Source: Colwellia psychrerythraea (GTDB lineage Bacteria > Pseudomonadota > Gammaproteobacteria > Enterobacterales > Alteromonadaceae). Taken from it: a DNA stretch of 64,000 nt. The notes under the pieces were generated by a model that was not told the origin of the DNA, did no database searches, and was given only the letters and a program-made list of their open reading frames with translations. Of this stretch, positions 1 through 9,885 are shown in pieces (within the stretch, counting starts at the first letter, position 1; every line of letters starts with the position of its first letter). The stretch is taken from assembly GCF_000764225.1 (NCBI RefSeq), contig NZ_JQED01000005.1, forward strand, positions 539,390-603,389, given 5' to 3'. Both the position numbers and the translations under genes were made by a program.

Positions 1-1
1 A

Positions 2-1516
2 ACCATAGCCGATGCAAAAGAACTGACTGGCTTGCCTGATAGTGCTTTAGCGGCAGCAAAAGAACTCGCCACGGCAAAAGAGCAACAGGGCTTTACCTTT
101 ACTCTTGATATTCCAAGTTACCTGCCTGTAATGATGTATTGTGATAATGCAGATTTGCGAGAACAACTTTATACCGCATTTGTTACCCGCGCCTCAGATC
201 AAGGGCCTAATGCAAATGAATTTGATAATAGCGCCATCATGGATGAGCTACTCAGTTTACGACATGAATTAGCTAACTTGCTTGATTTTGATAACTATGC
301 CCAACACTCATTAGCCACTAAAATGGCAAAGAATACCAGTGAAGTAATGGCATTTCTTGAAAATTTAGCCATTAAATCACAATCCCAAGGTAAAAAAGAT
401 TTTAAAGAGTTAAACGACTTTGCGGCAAGTGAGTTTAACCAAGATAACCTACAGGCTTGGGATTTAGCGTATTACAGTGAAAAGTTAAAACAGAGTCGTT
501 ACGCTATTTCAGATGAACAATTACGCCCATACTTCCCTAAAGATAAAGTTGTTTCTGGTTTATTCGAAGTCGTTCATAAGCTTTTCGGCTTATCCATCAA
601 ACATCGAGAAGGCGTTGATGTTTGGCATGACGACGTTAACTTTTATGATGTCTTTGATAAAGTGGGTGAAAAGCGAGGCAGTTTTTACCTTGATCTATAT
701 GCCCGCGAGAAAAAACGTGGTGGTGCTTGGATGGATGACTGCGTTGGCAGAAGTCAGTTATCCGACGGCTCTATTCAATATCCAGTCGCCTATTTAACCT
801 GCAACTTTAACGGGCCCGTAGGTAACCAACCAGCATTATTTACTCACGATGAAGTCGTTACCCTATTCCATGAGTTTGGTCATGGTATTCATCACATGTT
901 AAGCCAAATAAACGCCAGCAGTGTTGCGGGCATTAATGGCGTTCCTTGGGATGCAGTAGAGCTTCCTAGTCAATTCCTAGAAAACTGGTGCTGGCAACCA
1001 GAAGCGCTTGCCTTTATTTCAAGCCATTTTGAAACGGGTAAGCCACTCCCTCAAGAAATGTTAACTAAAATGCTAGCGGCAAAAAATTTCCAATCGGCGA
1101 TGCAAATGTTACGTCAGATTGAGTTCAGCATCTTTGATTTCACTATGCATGAAAGCTTTGATCCAAAAGCATCTAACAATGAGAAACATATTCAACAAGT
1201 GCTCGATAATGTTAGACATAAGTATGCTGTTGTAACTGCACCTGAATTTAATCGCTTTCAACATGGCTTTAGCCATATTTTTGGTGGTGGCTATTCAGCT
1301 GGCTACTATAGCTACAAGTGGGCAGAAGTATTATCAGCTGATGCATTCGGTTTATTTGAAGAACATGGTATTTTCGATGAAAAAACGGGTCAGTCATTTT
1401 TAACTAATATTTTAGAAAAAGGCGGCAGCGAAGAACCAAGTGAGTTATTTAAAAAATTCAGAGGCAGAGCACCAGAAATTGATGCGTTATTGCGTCACTC
1501 TGGCATCGAAGCTTAA
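2..1516 (+). CDS. prlC: Oligopeptidase A (M3 family zinc peptidase), 5' end outside window
   Basis: The frame is open from the window edge, so the true start lies upstream; about 505 residues are visible against roughly 680 for the family. The zinc-binding motif HEFGH is encoded near base 870, followed by the glycine- and tyrosine-rich segment GGGYSAGYYSYKWAEVLSADAF near base 1280 that is typical of the M3 C-terminal catalytic lobe. The family is a cytoplasmic metallo-oligopeptidase that degrades short peptides, including cleaved signal peptides. The next gene follows after 17 bases on the same strand, so the two may be co-transcribed. Family assignment is firm. Confidence 0.93.
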   Translation, partial: TIADAKELTGLPDSALAAAKELATAKEQQGFTFTLDIPSYLPVMMYCDNADLREQLYTAFVTRASDQGPNANEFDNSAIMDELLSLRHELANLLDFDNYAQHSLATKMAKNTSEVMAFLENLAIKSQSQGKKDFKELNDFAASEFNQDNLQAWDLAYYSEKLKQSRYAISDEQLRPYFPKDKVVSGLFEVVHKLFGLSIKHREGVDVWHDDVNFYDVFDKVGEKRGSFYLDLYAREKKRGGAWMDDCVGRSQLSDGSIQYPVAYLTCNFNGPVGNQPALFTHDEVVTLFHEFGHGIHHMLSQINASSVAGINGVPWDAVELPSQFLENWCWQPEALAFISSHFETGKPLPQEMLTKMLAAKNFQSAMQMLRQIEFSIFDFTMHESFDPKASNNEKHIQQVLDNVRHKYAVVTAPEFNRFQHGFSHIFGGGYSAGYYSYKWAEVLSADAFGLFEEHGIFDEKTGQSFLTNILEKGGSEEPSELFKKFRGRAPEIDALLRHSGIEA

Positions 1517-1533
1517 CTGAGTAAATTAGCCGT

Positions 1534-2265
1534 ATGACACACGAATCATTTAAAGCATTATACCAGCGTGCCGCCGATCGAAAAGGCGGCAAACCGACAC
1601 TTGAATTATTGCTAGGTAAAAGAATACTGGGAAAAAAATTACTTGATGATAACGCCGCAGAGCAAAGTATTATTCAACTCACGGATGACAGAGTGTTAGC
1701 AGCTTTTACCAAACAGATTTTTAAGTCTGGTTTTGTTTGGCGAGTTGTTGAGAATAAATGGCCTGACTTTGAGGAGCATTTTTTTAATTTTAATATCGAA
1801 AAAATGCTCATGATGCCTGAGGAAATGTTGGAACGAAAAGCGGCAGATCCCAAAATCATTCGTAATTACAATAAAGTCAAAACGATTAAAGCTAATGCAC
1901 AAATGATTTTTGATGTCACATTAGACAAAAATATTAGCTTTGCACAGTTTATAAATGACTGGCCAAGTGAAGATATCATTGGCTTATGGGCTTATTTAAA
2001 AAAACATGGTCAACGCTTAGGTGGCAATACGGGCCCATACGCGCTTAGATTATTAGGCAAGGATACGTTTATCTTAAGCAGCGATGTTGAGGCTTATTTA
2101 AGAACACAGCAAGTCATTGACGGTGGTCTGCAAAGTAAAAAAAGCTTAACAGCTATACAGGCGTATTTTAACAAGTTGCAAAGAGAGAGTGGCTATAGCT
2201 TGACCCAGTTAAGCCGTCTCATTGCTTTTGCGAGTGGTGATAATTATGTGCAGATTGAGGGTTAA
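1534..2265 (+). CDS. Tag-like DNA-3-methyladenine glycosylase I family protein
   Basis: This 243-residue protein matches the general pattern of the Tag family: an alpha-helical fold with a helix region reading IFKSGFVWRVVENKWPDFEE, then the IIRNYNKVKTIKANAQ segment corresponding to the region after the substrate pocket in Tag. Classical Tag enzymes carry a C-terminal zinc site with cysteines; none is visible here, so it belongs to a divergent, zinc-free subgroup. The expected role is removal of alkylated adenine from DNA, but activity is inferred from family only. No strong ribosome-binding site is seen before the ATG; translation may be coupled to prlC. Confidence 0.7.
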   Translation: MTHESFKALYQRAADRKGGKPTLELLLGKRILGKKLLDDNAAEQSIIQLTDDRVLAAFTKQIFKSGFVWRVVENKWPDFEEHFFNFNIEKMLMMPEEMLERKAADPKIIRNYNKVKTIKANAQMIFDVTLDKNISFAQFINDWPSEDIIGLWAYLKKHGQRLGGNTGPYALRLLGKDTFILSSDVEAYLRTQQVIDGGLQSKKSLTAIQAYFNKLQRESGYSLTQLSRLIAFASGDNYVQIEG

Positions 2266-2344
2266 GTTATAAAGCATAGAGACAATACCAATAGAAAAGA
2301 TTAACATATTACAAATCTGTAAATAGCATTAATGGAAGATAGCT

Positions 2345-3907
2345 GTGTTATTCAATTCTGCTGAATTTATTTTTCTATTCTTACCAATTAGTTTATTGCT
2401 GTTTTTTTATCTCGCTAAACGCAGGGGTAATGAGGCAGCAATAGCAGGTCTAGTTGCTTCTTCATTGTTCTTTTATGGCTGGTGGAACCCTAGTTATTTA
2501 ATATTATTGTCAACTTCAATGGTACTCAACTACCAACTAGGTAAACACTTAGGTAGAAACAATAAGAAAAAATTACTTTTTGTGGGTATTTTCCTTAATT
2601 TAGCCGCAATCGCTTATTTTAAATATGCTGGCTTTATTGTTTTTAACTTAAATATCATCACTGGAGAAAATTGGGATCTCGGCAATATAATCCTACCTTT
2701 AGCTATTTCATTTTTTACTTTTCAACAAATAGCGTACTTAGTAGATTCATATAAAGGTATCACTAAAGAGTATAGTTTTCTGCATTACGCTTTATTTGTG
2801 TCATTCTTTCCGCAGTTAATTGCAGGACCAATTGTCCACCACAAAGATATGCTGCCACAATTTTCTAACATTGAACGATACCAAGTAAACAGTACCAACT
2901 TCAAAATTGGCTTAAGCATTTTTGCTATTGGTTTATTCAAAAAAACAGTATTAGCCGACGGCATTGCTATGTACGCCAATCCAATTTTTACGCTTGCAGA
3001 TACAGGGGGCAACGTTGACCTATTTATGGCCTGGGGTGGCACATTAGCTTACACTTTTCAGCTATATTTTGATTTCTCTGGTTATTCTGACATGGCAATA
3101 GGTATTGCCCGTCTTTTTGGTATTATATTACCCCTTAATTTTTACTCTCCTTACAAAGCAGCCAATATTTCAGAATTCTGGCGCCGCTGGCATATTACCC
3201 TATCTCACTTTTTACGCGATTATGTTTATATTGCTTTAGGCGGCAATCGCAGCGGTAAAATTAAACGTTACAGTAACTTGTTTATTACTATGTTGCTTGG
3301 TGGTTTATGGCATGGTGCAGGTTGGAACTTTATTATTTGGGGAGCTTTGCACGGTAGCTATTTGATGATTAACCTTGGTTGGCAAGCGATGAAGCTCAAG
3401 TATTCTTTATTTATCACTGAAAGTAAGCTTTATATTTTTAGTGCTTGGCTGATTACATTTATTGCCGTTGTTATAGGTTGGGTCTTTTTTAGAGCCGTTA
3501 CTTTGGATGGCGCACTGATCATAATTAAAGGTATGGTAGGCTTAAATGGTATTGAAATACCCAATGCCATTCTTGCCCGTACAGGCTCATTTGGCAGTTT
3601 TTTGCAGGCGCTTGGAGTAACCCCATCAAATGGAGGAAAAACATTTGTTATGACTTGGTTATGGAATTTTACTCTCTTAATCTTTGTCTTAACACTACCA
3701 AATATTCAAGATTTATTTTTCAAAAATAAAGGTACGTTGAATAAGTTTAACTATGAAAATCAAAGTGCTTTTTGGCCTATCAGACAGCTAATATTAGGGT
3801 TCTCGTGGACAGACACGCGTCGCTGGGCATTATTTTCAGGCGCTTGCTTAGCGTTAGGTATGTTAACTCTTTCTCAAGTTAGTGAATTCTTATACTTCCA
3901 ATTTTAG
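2345..3907 (+). CDS. MBOAT family O-acyltransferase (AlgI-like), copy A
   Basis: A 520-residue polytopic membrane protein of the MBOAT family. The N-terminal MLFNSAEFIFLFLPI segment, the FPQLIAGPIVHH segment, the WRRWHITLSHFLRDYVYIAL segment and GGLWHGAGWNFIIWG are the conserved AlgI landmarks; the histidine in LWHGAGW is the expected catalytic residue. AlgI-type proteins pass acetyl groups across the inner membrane for O-acetylation of exported polysaccharide. The start is GTG at 2345, supported by GGAAG six to seven bases upstream and by alignment with copy B at 7840-9405, which has the same N- and C-terminal signatures (both end SEFLYFQF). The gene is followed after 14 bases by its likely partner, an SGNH-like protein. 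Confidence 0.92.
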   Translation: MLFNSAEFIFLFLPISLLLFFYLAKRRGNEAAIAGLVASSLFFYGWWNPSYLILLSTSMVLNYQLGKHLGRNNKKKLLFVGIFLNLAAIAYFKYAGFIVFNLNIITGENWDLGNIILPLAISFFTFQQIAYLVDSYKGITKEYSFLHYALFVSFFPQLIAGPIVHHKDMLPQFSNIERYQVNSTNFKIGLSIFAIGLFKKTVLADGIAMYANPIFTLADTGGNVDLFMAWGGTLAYTFQLYFDFSGYSDMAIGIARLFGIILPLNFYSPYKAANISEFWRRWHITLSHFLRDYVYIALGGNRSGKIKRYSNLFITMLLGGLWHGAGWNFIIWGALHGSYLMINLGWQAMKLKYSLFITESKLYIFSAWLITFIAVVIGWVFFRAVTLDGALIIIKGMVGLNGIEIPNAILARTGSFGSFLQALGVTPSNGGKTFVMTWLWNFTLLIFVLTLPNIQDLFFKNKGTLNKFNYENQSAFWPIRQLILGFSWTDTRRWALFSGACLALGMLTLSQVSEFLYFQF

Positions 3908-3921
3908 GTCTTACTATAACA

Positions 3922-5136
3922 ATGAAATATATCAGCACATACTTCACTAGTTTCGCTATCGTACTTTTTTCTATCGCTATATTTAATTGGTTTATCGACC
4001 CTTTTGGCATGTTTTGGTCACCGCAAATAGAAAGAATTAATCTAATAAAACCTGAAGCAGGTAAACGCTCACGTATTACTAAAGCCTATCAAGTGAATGA
4101 GATTAAACCTGATATTTTAATTGTTGGTAACTCACGTGTTGAAATGGGGTTGAGCCCAAATAATAAAAACTTTGACGGTAAAGTCGTTTACAATCAGGGC
4201 ATGCCAGGGGCTGGTGTAGCCATGCAAGTAGATTATGCACTTGATGCTATCGCTAATAACGACACGATAGAGCAATTGTTTGTTAGCGTAGATTTCCTCG
4301 ACTTTTTATTAAATGAAAAACAAGTACTCGATTTCAAAACAAAAAATAACCATCATGCACAAACCAATTATGATTTCAGATTAATTTCCCAAGATAAAAG
4401 CAATCTTGCTAACATTGACCGCTTGAAAGAAAAGTTAATGATGATATTTTCTCTTGATGCCTTTAGCGCTAGTATCAATACTATTTTTCAACAAAAAAGT
4501 TTGACGAGTAGTCTCAACCCTCTTGGTTTCAATAGCGCCCTTTCTTACGTTTCTATTATGAATAGTGAAGGAATAAAACCATTATTCAAACAAAAGCTAG
4601 ATGAAATATCAGCTAGGTTAACAGGTAAATCATGGGTAATTAAAGTACAAGATACTGCCCCTTATTCACCTACATTTGCTCATTTAGGGAGATTAGCTAA
4701 GGTAGCTAAAGAAAAAAAAATACAAATTACTTTTTTTATCAACCCTTATCATTTCAGTTACCTACACACTATATCTGACAATAACCAGTGGCATAATTTT
4801 CAGGTATGGAAAAAAACGTTAGTTAGCTATCTTAGTGCTATGCAAGGAGATGAGTTCATTTTGTGGGATTTTAGCGGCGCAAGTGATTTTGTTAATGAAA
4901 TTGTACCGATAGCTACCCCAAAACAACAAATGCAGTGGTTTTGGGAGCCTGCACACTATAAGAAAGAACTAGGAGATAAACTTTTAGCTCGTTTGTTTTT
5001 GAGAGCTGAAAACAGCAATGTTCACTTTGGTGTAAGATTAACGAGAGGAAATATTGAAGGCTTGCTAGAAAAAGATAAAGCAAGCCTCAAAAAACACCTA
5101 ATACAGTGGAAAAAATTACAAACGTTGACTGAATAA
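3922..5136 (+). CDS. Membrane-anchored SGNH-like protein, partner of MBOAT copy A
   Basis: This 404-residue protein has one N-terminal membrane segment (about residues 7-24) and then an extracytoplasmic domain. The GNSR motif at residues 69-72 resembles the serine block of SGNH/GDSL and AlgJ/AlgX-like acetyltransferases, and the WEPAHY motif near residue 345 gives the distal histidine; the usual Asp of the Asp-x-x-His block is Glu here. Placed directly behind an MBOAT gene, it probably completes transfer of the acetyl group to the polymer in the periplasm. Overall similarity to known AlgJ/AlgX is low, so substrate and direction of transfer are inferred. It converges with manC. Confidence 0.65.
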   Translation: MKYISTYFTSFAIVLFSIAIFNWFIDPFGMFWSPQIERINLIKPEAGKRSRITKAYQVNEIKPDILIVGNSRVEMGLSPNNKNFDGKVVYNQGMPGAGVAMQVDYALDAIANNDTIEQLFVSVDFLDFLLNEKQVLDFKTKNNHHAQTNYDFRLISQDKSNLANIDRLKEKLMMIFSLDAFSASINTIFQQKSLTSSLNPLGFNSALSYVSIMNSEGIKPLFKQKLDEISARLTGKSWVIKVQDTAPYSPTFAHLGRLAKVAKEKKIQITFFINPYHFSYLHTISDNNQWHNFQVWKKTLVSYLSAMQGDEFILWDFSGASDFVNEIVPIATPKQQMQWFWEPAHYKKELGDKLLARLFLRAENSNVHFGVRLTRGNIEGLLEKDKASLKKHLIQWKKLQTLTE

Positions 5137-5189
5137 ATTAAGTCTTAGTCTGTTTTAAGAAAGCTCTGATAATCAAAGAAACTAGTCAG

Positions 5190-6620
5190 CTATTTATTAT
5201 CAGCGGCTACACGACCATACTTATCTTCAAAGCGAACAATGTCATCTTCACCTAAATAGCTGCCTGACTGCACTTCAATCATTTCTAAAGGTAGTTTTCC
5301 TGGATTTTCTAGCGCATGAACAGCACCAACAGGAATATAGGCGGATTGGTTTTCAGTTAATAGCACAACTTTTTCATCTATCGTTACTTTCGCTGTTCCT
5401 GACACTATGATCCAGTGTTCAGCTCTGTGATGATGCATTTGCACTGATAGTTTAGCTCCTGGCTTTACAGTAATGCGTTTAACTTGGAAGCGTTCACCAT
5501 TATCTACACTATCATACTTCCCCCAAGGGCGATAAACCTCTCGATGAATTACAGCTTCTGAACGCTGCTCTTTTTTAAGCTGCTCAACTATCTGTTTAAC
5601 TTCTTGCACTTTATCTTTATTGGCAACAAGAACAGCATCTGGTGTATCAATAATAACCAAATTATCAACGCCAACCGTAGCAATCAGTTTATTTTGACTA
5701 TGGATATAACTATTAGTTGTTTGCTGAGCGATTACGTCACCTTTCAAAACGTTTTTATCCGCATTTTGTGGGCAAACTTCCCAAAGAGCAGAATATGATC
5801 CAACATCACTCCAACCTGCATCTAGCGGAATAACCACGGCTGAGTCAGTTTTCTCCATTACTGCATAATCAATTGATTCACTAGCACAAGCCAAAAAATC
5901 TGTTATGTTTGGACGCAGAAAGTCAAGATCTTGTTTAACACCTTTCATCGCTTGCTGACAATGCTCTAAAATATCACCTCTATATTTAGCTAACTCTTCT
6001 AAATAGCGCGAAGCTTTAAATAAAAACATACCGCTATTCCAAAGGTAATCGCCAGAAGCTAAATAATCACTAGCAACTTGTGCGTTAGGTTTTTCTACGA
6101 ACTTTGCCACGTCAAAAGTACTAGGCATTTCTTCACTGCCTTTTTTGATATAACCATATCCTGTTTCAGCGTGAGTCGGCACAATACCAAAGGTGACTAA
6201 CTTTCCTTTCTGTGCAGCAATAGATGCTTGTTCAACAGATTGATGAAAAGCTTCAGTGTCTTGGATGACGTGATCTGCCGCTAATACTAACAACATCGCG
6301 TTTTCGTCTTTTTCTAAGGCATGAATTGCTGCTAATGCAACTGCTGGTGCGGTATTGCGTCCTTCGGGCTCGAGCAATATCGTACTTTTCTCTTGTGATA
6401 ATTGTCTGACTTGCTCAGCAACTAAAAAACGATGCTCTTCATTACAAATAAATACTGGCTCACCACTGTTTTTGGGTAAGCGCAATAAGGTATCTTGCAA
6501 CATACTACTATCATTAACGAGTGGTAAAAATTGCTTAGGAAAAAGGGCACGAGAAAGAGGCCAAAGGCGTGTGCCGCTACCGCCACACATAATTGCAGGG
6601 AAGATTTTTTCTGGGATCAT
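5190..6620 (-). CDS. manC: Mannose-1-phosphate guanylyltransferase / mannose-6-phosphate isomerase
   Basis: A 476-residue bifunctional ManC/AlgA-type enzyme. The N-terminal nucleotidyltransferase signature [14 protein letters not shown] and the KQFLPL segment are followed by FVEKP and the WNSGMF segment; the C-terminal cupin domain carries the RPWGKYDS and [10 protein letters not shown] metal-binding motifs of the type II isomerase. The enzyme supplies GDP-mannose in the cytoplasm. An in-frame TTG at 6644 is possible, but the ATG at 6620 places the protein directly before the conserved N-terminus and has a GGA upstream, so I chose it. No phosphomannomutase or other nucleotide-sugar gene lies in the window. 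A candidate promoter precedes it. Confidence 0.95.
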   Translation of the reverse strand: MIPEKIFPAIMCGGSGTRLWPLSRALFPKQFLPLVNDSSMLQDTLLRLPKNSGEPVFICNEEHRFLVAEQVRQLSQEKSTILLEPEGRNTAPAVALAAIHALEKDENAMLLVLAADHVIQDTEAFHQSVEQASIAAQKGKLVTFGIVPTHAETGYGYIKKGSEEMPSTFDVAKFVEKPNAQVASDYLASGDYLWNSGMFLFKASRYLEELAKYRGDILEHCQQAMKGVKQDLDFLRPNITDFLACASESIDYAVMEKTDSAVVIPLDAGWSDVGSYSALWEVCPQNADKNVLKGDVIAQQTTNSYIHSQNKLIATVGVDNLVIIDTPDAVLVANKDKVQEVKQIVEQLKKEQRSEAVIHREVYRPWGKYDSVDNGERFQVKRITVKPGAKLSVQMHHHRAEHWIIVSGTAKVTIDEKVVLLTENQSAYIPVGAVHALENPGKLPLEMIEVQSGSYLGEDDIVRFEDKYGRVAADNK

Positions 6621-6659
6621 GTTTATTCCGTATAAGTAAGGCAATGCTTAGATGATACT

Positions 6660-6688
6660 ATAATATGCTAAGATCGCTTTCTTTGAAA
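6660..6688 (-). promoter_or_regulatory. Candidate sigma-70 promoter for manC
   Basis: On the minus strand TTTCAA (6683-6688) and TATTAT (6660-6665) are separated by 17 bases, about 40 bases upstream of the manC start. Both boxes are imperfect. This suggests manC can be transcribed apart from the upstream SGNH/MBOAT pair. Confidence 0.35.
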
Positions 6689-6776
6689 CCTTGAATATCA
6701 GATGGATAGCACAATAGCGCCCCCCATTAGCCTCTATATAGCATCCTTGAATTCTAACCTGCTTAAGGGCAAAGGT

Positions 6777-7832
6777 TTAGTCCAATTCCTTCAGGTGAAT
6801 TGAAGCTAACCCAGCTCCATCTGTATTAATAAAGTAAGATAATCGTTCATTATGAAGCTGAATATACTCTGCCATACTCAAGTTATTAATAATCACACCA
6901 AAATCGTTTTCAATCTTCTGATTTTCATTGTTTAAAGCCAATGCAATTCGTTTTGCAATTAACTCGTTTACTTCTACGGAGAAATGGCTGCCATCGTACG
7001 TATTTTCAACTGTATGAGTTACATCGTTTGCTACCGAAAAATCAATAACCTGGCTTCCAGTTTGAACCAATTGATAAATACTCTGTAAATAGCTATTTAA
7101 AATCCCTTTCTTTCGCATATCTTCCATGTGCCAAACACTTAACGGTGGAATATAAAATATATTTTTTTCTGCCCCTATAACCAACAATAACTCATTATAC
7201 TTATCATTTACTCCAGAAATAACTTTGCCTTCTACAGTTTGTACGAGAGGCTTGTTAGGATTAAATTTTGCAGTGGTATTAATAAAGACAGAAAAATTTT
7301 CATCGAACTCTCTTTCAAGAGGAGATAGTCCAGCAAAAAGACGCAGAGAATAGACTAAGGAATCCACCGTTAAATATGATTGCCAAAAGCTATCCGGGTA
7401 GGACCTTTTCTTAATAAACCTAGGTATGTTAGTACTTAGCGATGAAAAATAATTTTGCGGCTCAACAGCGATTATAGACGTTGATATAGAAAGGTTTAGA
7501 ACAGAGTTTGCATAATCAGCATAGTCAGAGAATTCATTTATACGACCCGCTGAAAAAGCTAAATTAAAACATTTATTAGCATCAATTTTAGCTGCTGGAA
7601 GTATTGTTGCTCTTGAACTGCCAAAGATCAAACAGTCAACTGTATCCCTTTTTTTAATCAATTGGTTAATTTTCGTCAACCTTTCGTTAAAACCAAAATT
7701 TCTCTTAGTTACAGTATTCCCATTAAAGTACCACAAAGGATCAAATATAAGGTTAATTGTAAAAACAGAGGACAGAACCAATAAAACCGTGACAGTAAAT
7801 AAGGCAAGACTCCGCAAAAAAGTTTTATTCAT
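6777..7832 (-). CDS. Membrane-anchored SGNH-like protein, partner of MBOAT copy B
   Basis: About 351 residues with one N-terminal membrane segment, then an extracytoplasmic domain bearing the motif GSSR (serine at about residue 73) and, near the end, DGSHF, the Asp-x-x-His block of SGNH-type hydrolases and acetyltransferases. It is the counterpart of the gene at 3922-5136 but is diverged. The ATG at 7832 is preferred over one at 7865: GAGAAG lies just upstream, it follows the MBOAT stop, and it gives an N-terminus equal in length to copy A. The likely role is periplasmic transfer of acetyl groups to a polysaccharide; substrate unknown. Confidence 0.62.
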   Translation of the reverse strand: MNKTFLRSLALFTVTVLLVLSSVFTINLIFDPLWYFNGNTVTKRNFGFNERLTKINQLIKKRDTVDCLIFGSSRATILPAAKIDANKCFNLAFSAGRINEFSDYADYANSVLNLSISTSIIAVEPQNYFSSLSTNIPRFIKKRSYPDSFWQSYLTVDSLVYSLRLFAGLSPLEREFDENFSVFINTTAKFNPNKPLVQTVEGKVISGVNDKYNELLLVIGAEKNIFYIPPLSVWHMEDMRKKGILNSYLQSIYQLVQTGSQVIDFSVANDVTHTVENTYDGSHFSVEVNELIAKRIALALNNENQKIENDFGVIINNLSMAEYIQLHNERLSYFINTDGAGLASIHLKELD

Positions 7833-7839
7833 TAGCTTC

Positions 7840-9405
7840 TCAAAATTGGAAATATAAAAATTCACTGACTCTATTCATGTTTAAGACACACCATGCAAAC
7901 AATATCCCACAACACATAGGGAATGTAGCATAGGCAAATGATTTACCAATTTTTTCAACTGATACGTGACTTGAAGACTCAATAGATTTTGGTAAGTTTA
8001 TTGTGAATATTTTATTTATCATAGCTAAGCTATTAGGTAGATACTTACACGCGAAGAGTAGTGTAACTATCAATAATACCGCGCTATGCCCAGTATCCGA
8101 AGGTTTACCGTTGATAATTTGCAATATGGAAACACCCCACCCCTTAAAGTCAAAGATAAATGCTTTCCATATTTCGACGCGAGGAAAGGAATCAAAATTA
8201 ACCATTCCTTTGAGAATAACAACTGCAACATCTACACTTTCAGCTCTGAAGAAAACCCAAGAAACAATTACCGAAATGAATGTTATAAACCAACAAATAT
8301 TACTATAGAGACTTCCTGAGAAGCTAATATTCAACTTATTAAGCATAATTCGATATAGTTGATTTAAAATAAGGTAGGAGCCATGTAACCCTCCCCAAAT
8401 TATAAAGGTCCATCCTGCACCATGCCAAAAGCCTCCAATTAACATAGTTAACAGTAGATTGGTATACCTTCTAGCAACACCATTTCGATTCCCTCCTAGT
8501 GCTATATAGAGGTAATCTCTTAAAAATGTAGATAAGGTAATATGCCAACGTCGCCAAAAATCTACGATACTAGTTGCTTTATATGGTGAGTTAAAATTAA
8601 TCGGTAGCCTAATTCCCATCATCAATGCTAACCCTATAGCCATATCAGAATAGCCCGAAAAATCAAAATATAACTGGAAGGTGTATGCCAAAGCCCCTGT
8701 CCAAGCTAAGACTATATCAATGCTAGCGGCTTCTGTTGCTAAATTAAACACAGGAGAAGAGTACATCGCAATACTATCGGAAATAACCATTTTCTTGAAT
8801 AAACCCAGAGTAAATATGCATAAGCCTATAAAAAACGGCTTTACAGCAAACTTAAAAACCTTCTCTGATTTAAACTGAGGCAATACGTTCTTGTGATGTA
8901 CAATTGGACCTGCGATTAGCTGCGGAAAGAATGACACAAATAAAGCGTAATGTAGAAAGCTATGCTCTGATGTTTCAAAGCGATATGAATCAACTAAATA
9001 AGCTATTTGTTGAAATGTAAAAAACGAAATAGCTAAAGGTAACACTATTTTTTCTATGTAGATATTTGTACCTAACATAGCGTTACCTTGTTCGACAAAA
9101 AAGTTCATGTATTTAAAATAAACTAATGCGCCTAAGTTAATAACAATCCCCAAGCCAAGCAGAAATTTTCTAACTTTTAAAGATAATTTACTCTGCAGCT
9201 TTATTCCAAATGAATAGTTAAAAGCCATAGAGCCAATTATAAGTAGTAAATAGCTAGCTTCCCACCAACCATAAAAAAAGAGTGAGCTGAAAACTAACCA
9301 AGAAATTGGGTAGTCTTTCGACGGTGAATATTTCCCCAAAAGAAAATACACAATGAGTGTAATCGGAAGAAATAAGAAGAGAAATTCAGGGGAATTAAAT
9401 AACAA
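7840..9405 (-). CDS. MBOAT family O-acyltransferase (AlgI-like), copy B
   Basis: A 521-residue polytopic MBOAT protein with the same landmarks as copy A: MLFNSPEFLFLFLPI at the start, FPQLIAGPIVHH, WRRWHITLSTFLRDYLYIAL, GGFWHGAGWTFIIWGG and the C-terminal SEFLYFQF. The start codon is TTG at 9405, supported by AAGGAAGA just upstream and by the shared N-terminus; no in-frame ATG fits. The protein should move acetyl groups from the cytoplasm for O-acetylation of the exopolysaccharide. It follows the PssD/PssE pair after 33 bases and precedes its SGNH partner by 7 bases, so it is likely the distal part of that transcript. Confidence 0.92.
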   Translation of the reverse strand: MLFNSPEFLFLFLPITLIVYFLLGKYSPSKDYPISWLVFSSLFFYGWWEASYLLLIIGSMAFNYSFGIKLQSKLSLKVRKFLLGLGIVINLGALVYFKYMNFFVEQGNAMLGTNIYIEKIVLPLAISFFTFQQIAYLVDSYRFETSEHSFLHYALFVSFFPQLIAGPIVHHKNVLPQFKSEKVFKFAVKPFFIGLCIFTLGLFKKMVISDSIAMYSSPVFNLATEAASIDIVLAWTGALAYTFQLYFDFSGYSDMAIGLALMMGIRLPINFNSPYKATSIVDFWRRWHITLSTFLRDYLYIALGGNRNGVARRYTNLLLTMLIGGFWHGAGWTFIIWGGLHGSYLILNQLYRIMLNKLNISFSGSLYSNICWFITFISVIVSWVFFRAESVDVAVVILKGMVNFDSFPRVEIWKAFIFDFKGWGVSILQIINGKPSDTGHSAVLLIVTLLFACKYLPNSLAMINKIFTINLPKSIESSSHVSVEKIGKSFAYATFPMCCGILFAWCVLNMNRVSEFLYFQF

Positions 9406-9438
9406 AAATCTTCCTTAATATTTTGAGGGGAACTTCAC

Positions 9439-9885
9439 TTATCGTGCTATAAATACATTGAGATCATCAAATAATGTATCAATTTTATTCAAGCTAACTT
9501 TAGTCTTAGCCAATTCATATAATGTGACAATTTTTTCTGGATCATCTGTCCATATAAATTCAATTTCACTGCTCAAAGCATTTAAAAATTCTGTTTGATG
9601 ATTGTCAGTCAGCGCTACATTTGCAACAGATATAAAAGGCTTTTCTTTTCTGATACAGTCACTTGTACTCCCAGTGCCGCCATGACATATAATAAAGTCG
9701 GCATCATCGTAAAAACTTTGTAAACTATCTGCGTACCTAATGTACTCACAATTCTTAGGTTCATATTCTCCAGAACCTATTTGACACAGAACCTTTTCGC
9801 CAGTAAAAAAACCCTCTCCGACTAGTTTATCTATTTGCATTATTAATATGTCAAAGTTATAGGTCCCAACAGTTACAAAAATCAA
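9439..9885 (-). CDS. pssE: PssE/Cps14G-like glycosyltransferase subunit (Alg13-like)
   Basis: A 148-residue protein matching the C-terminal half of GT28 glycosyltransferases. The start MIFVTVGT, the IICHGGTGS nucleotide-sugar loop and DNHQTEF are hallmarks of Alg13-like catalytic subunits. The start overlaps the stop of the upstream pssD gene by four bases (ATGA), indicating translational coupling, as expected for a two-subunit enzyme. The family transfers a sugar, often glucuronic acid or galactose, to a lipid-linked acceptor at the inner membrane; the actual donor cannot be read from the sequence. Confidence 0.88.
   Translation of the reverse strand: MIFVTVGTYNFDILIMQIDKLVGEGFFTGEKVLCQIGSGEYEPKNCEYIRYADSLQSFYDDADFIICHGGTGSTSDCIRKEKPFISVANVALTDNHQTEFLNALSSEIEFIWTDDPEKIVTLYELAKTKVSLNKIDTLFDDLNVFIAR

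Noticed and set aside
2281..2344. ATACCAAT-like sequence before MBOAT copy A
   Set aside because: It resembles the ends of the 57.2-kb element, but no matching inverted end is present, so it cannot be called a repeat.
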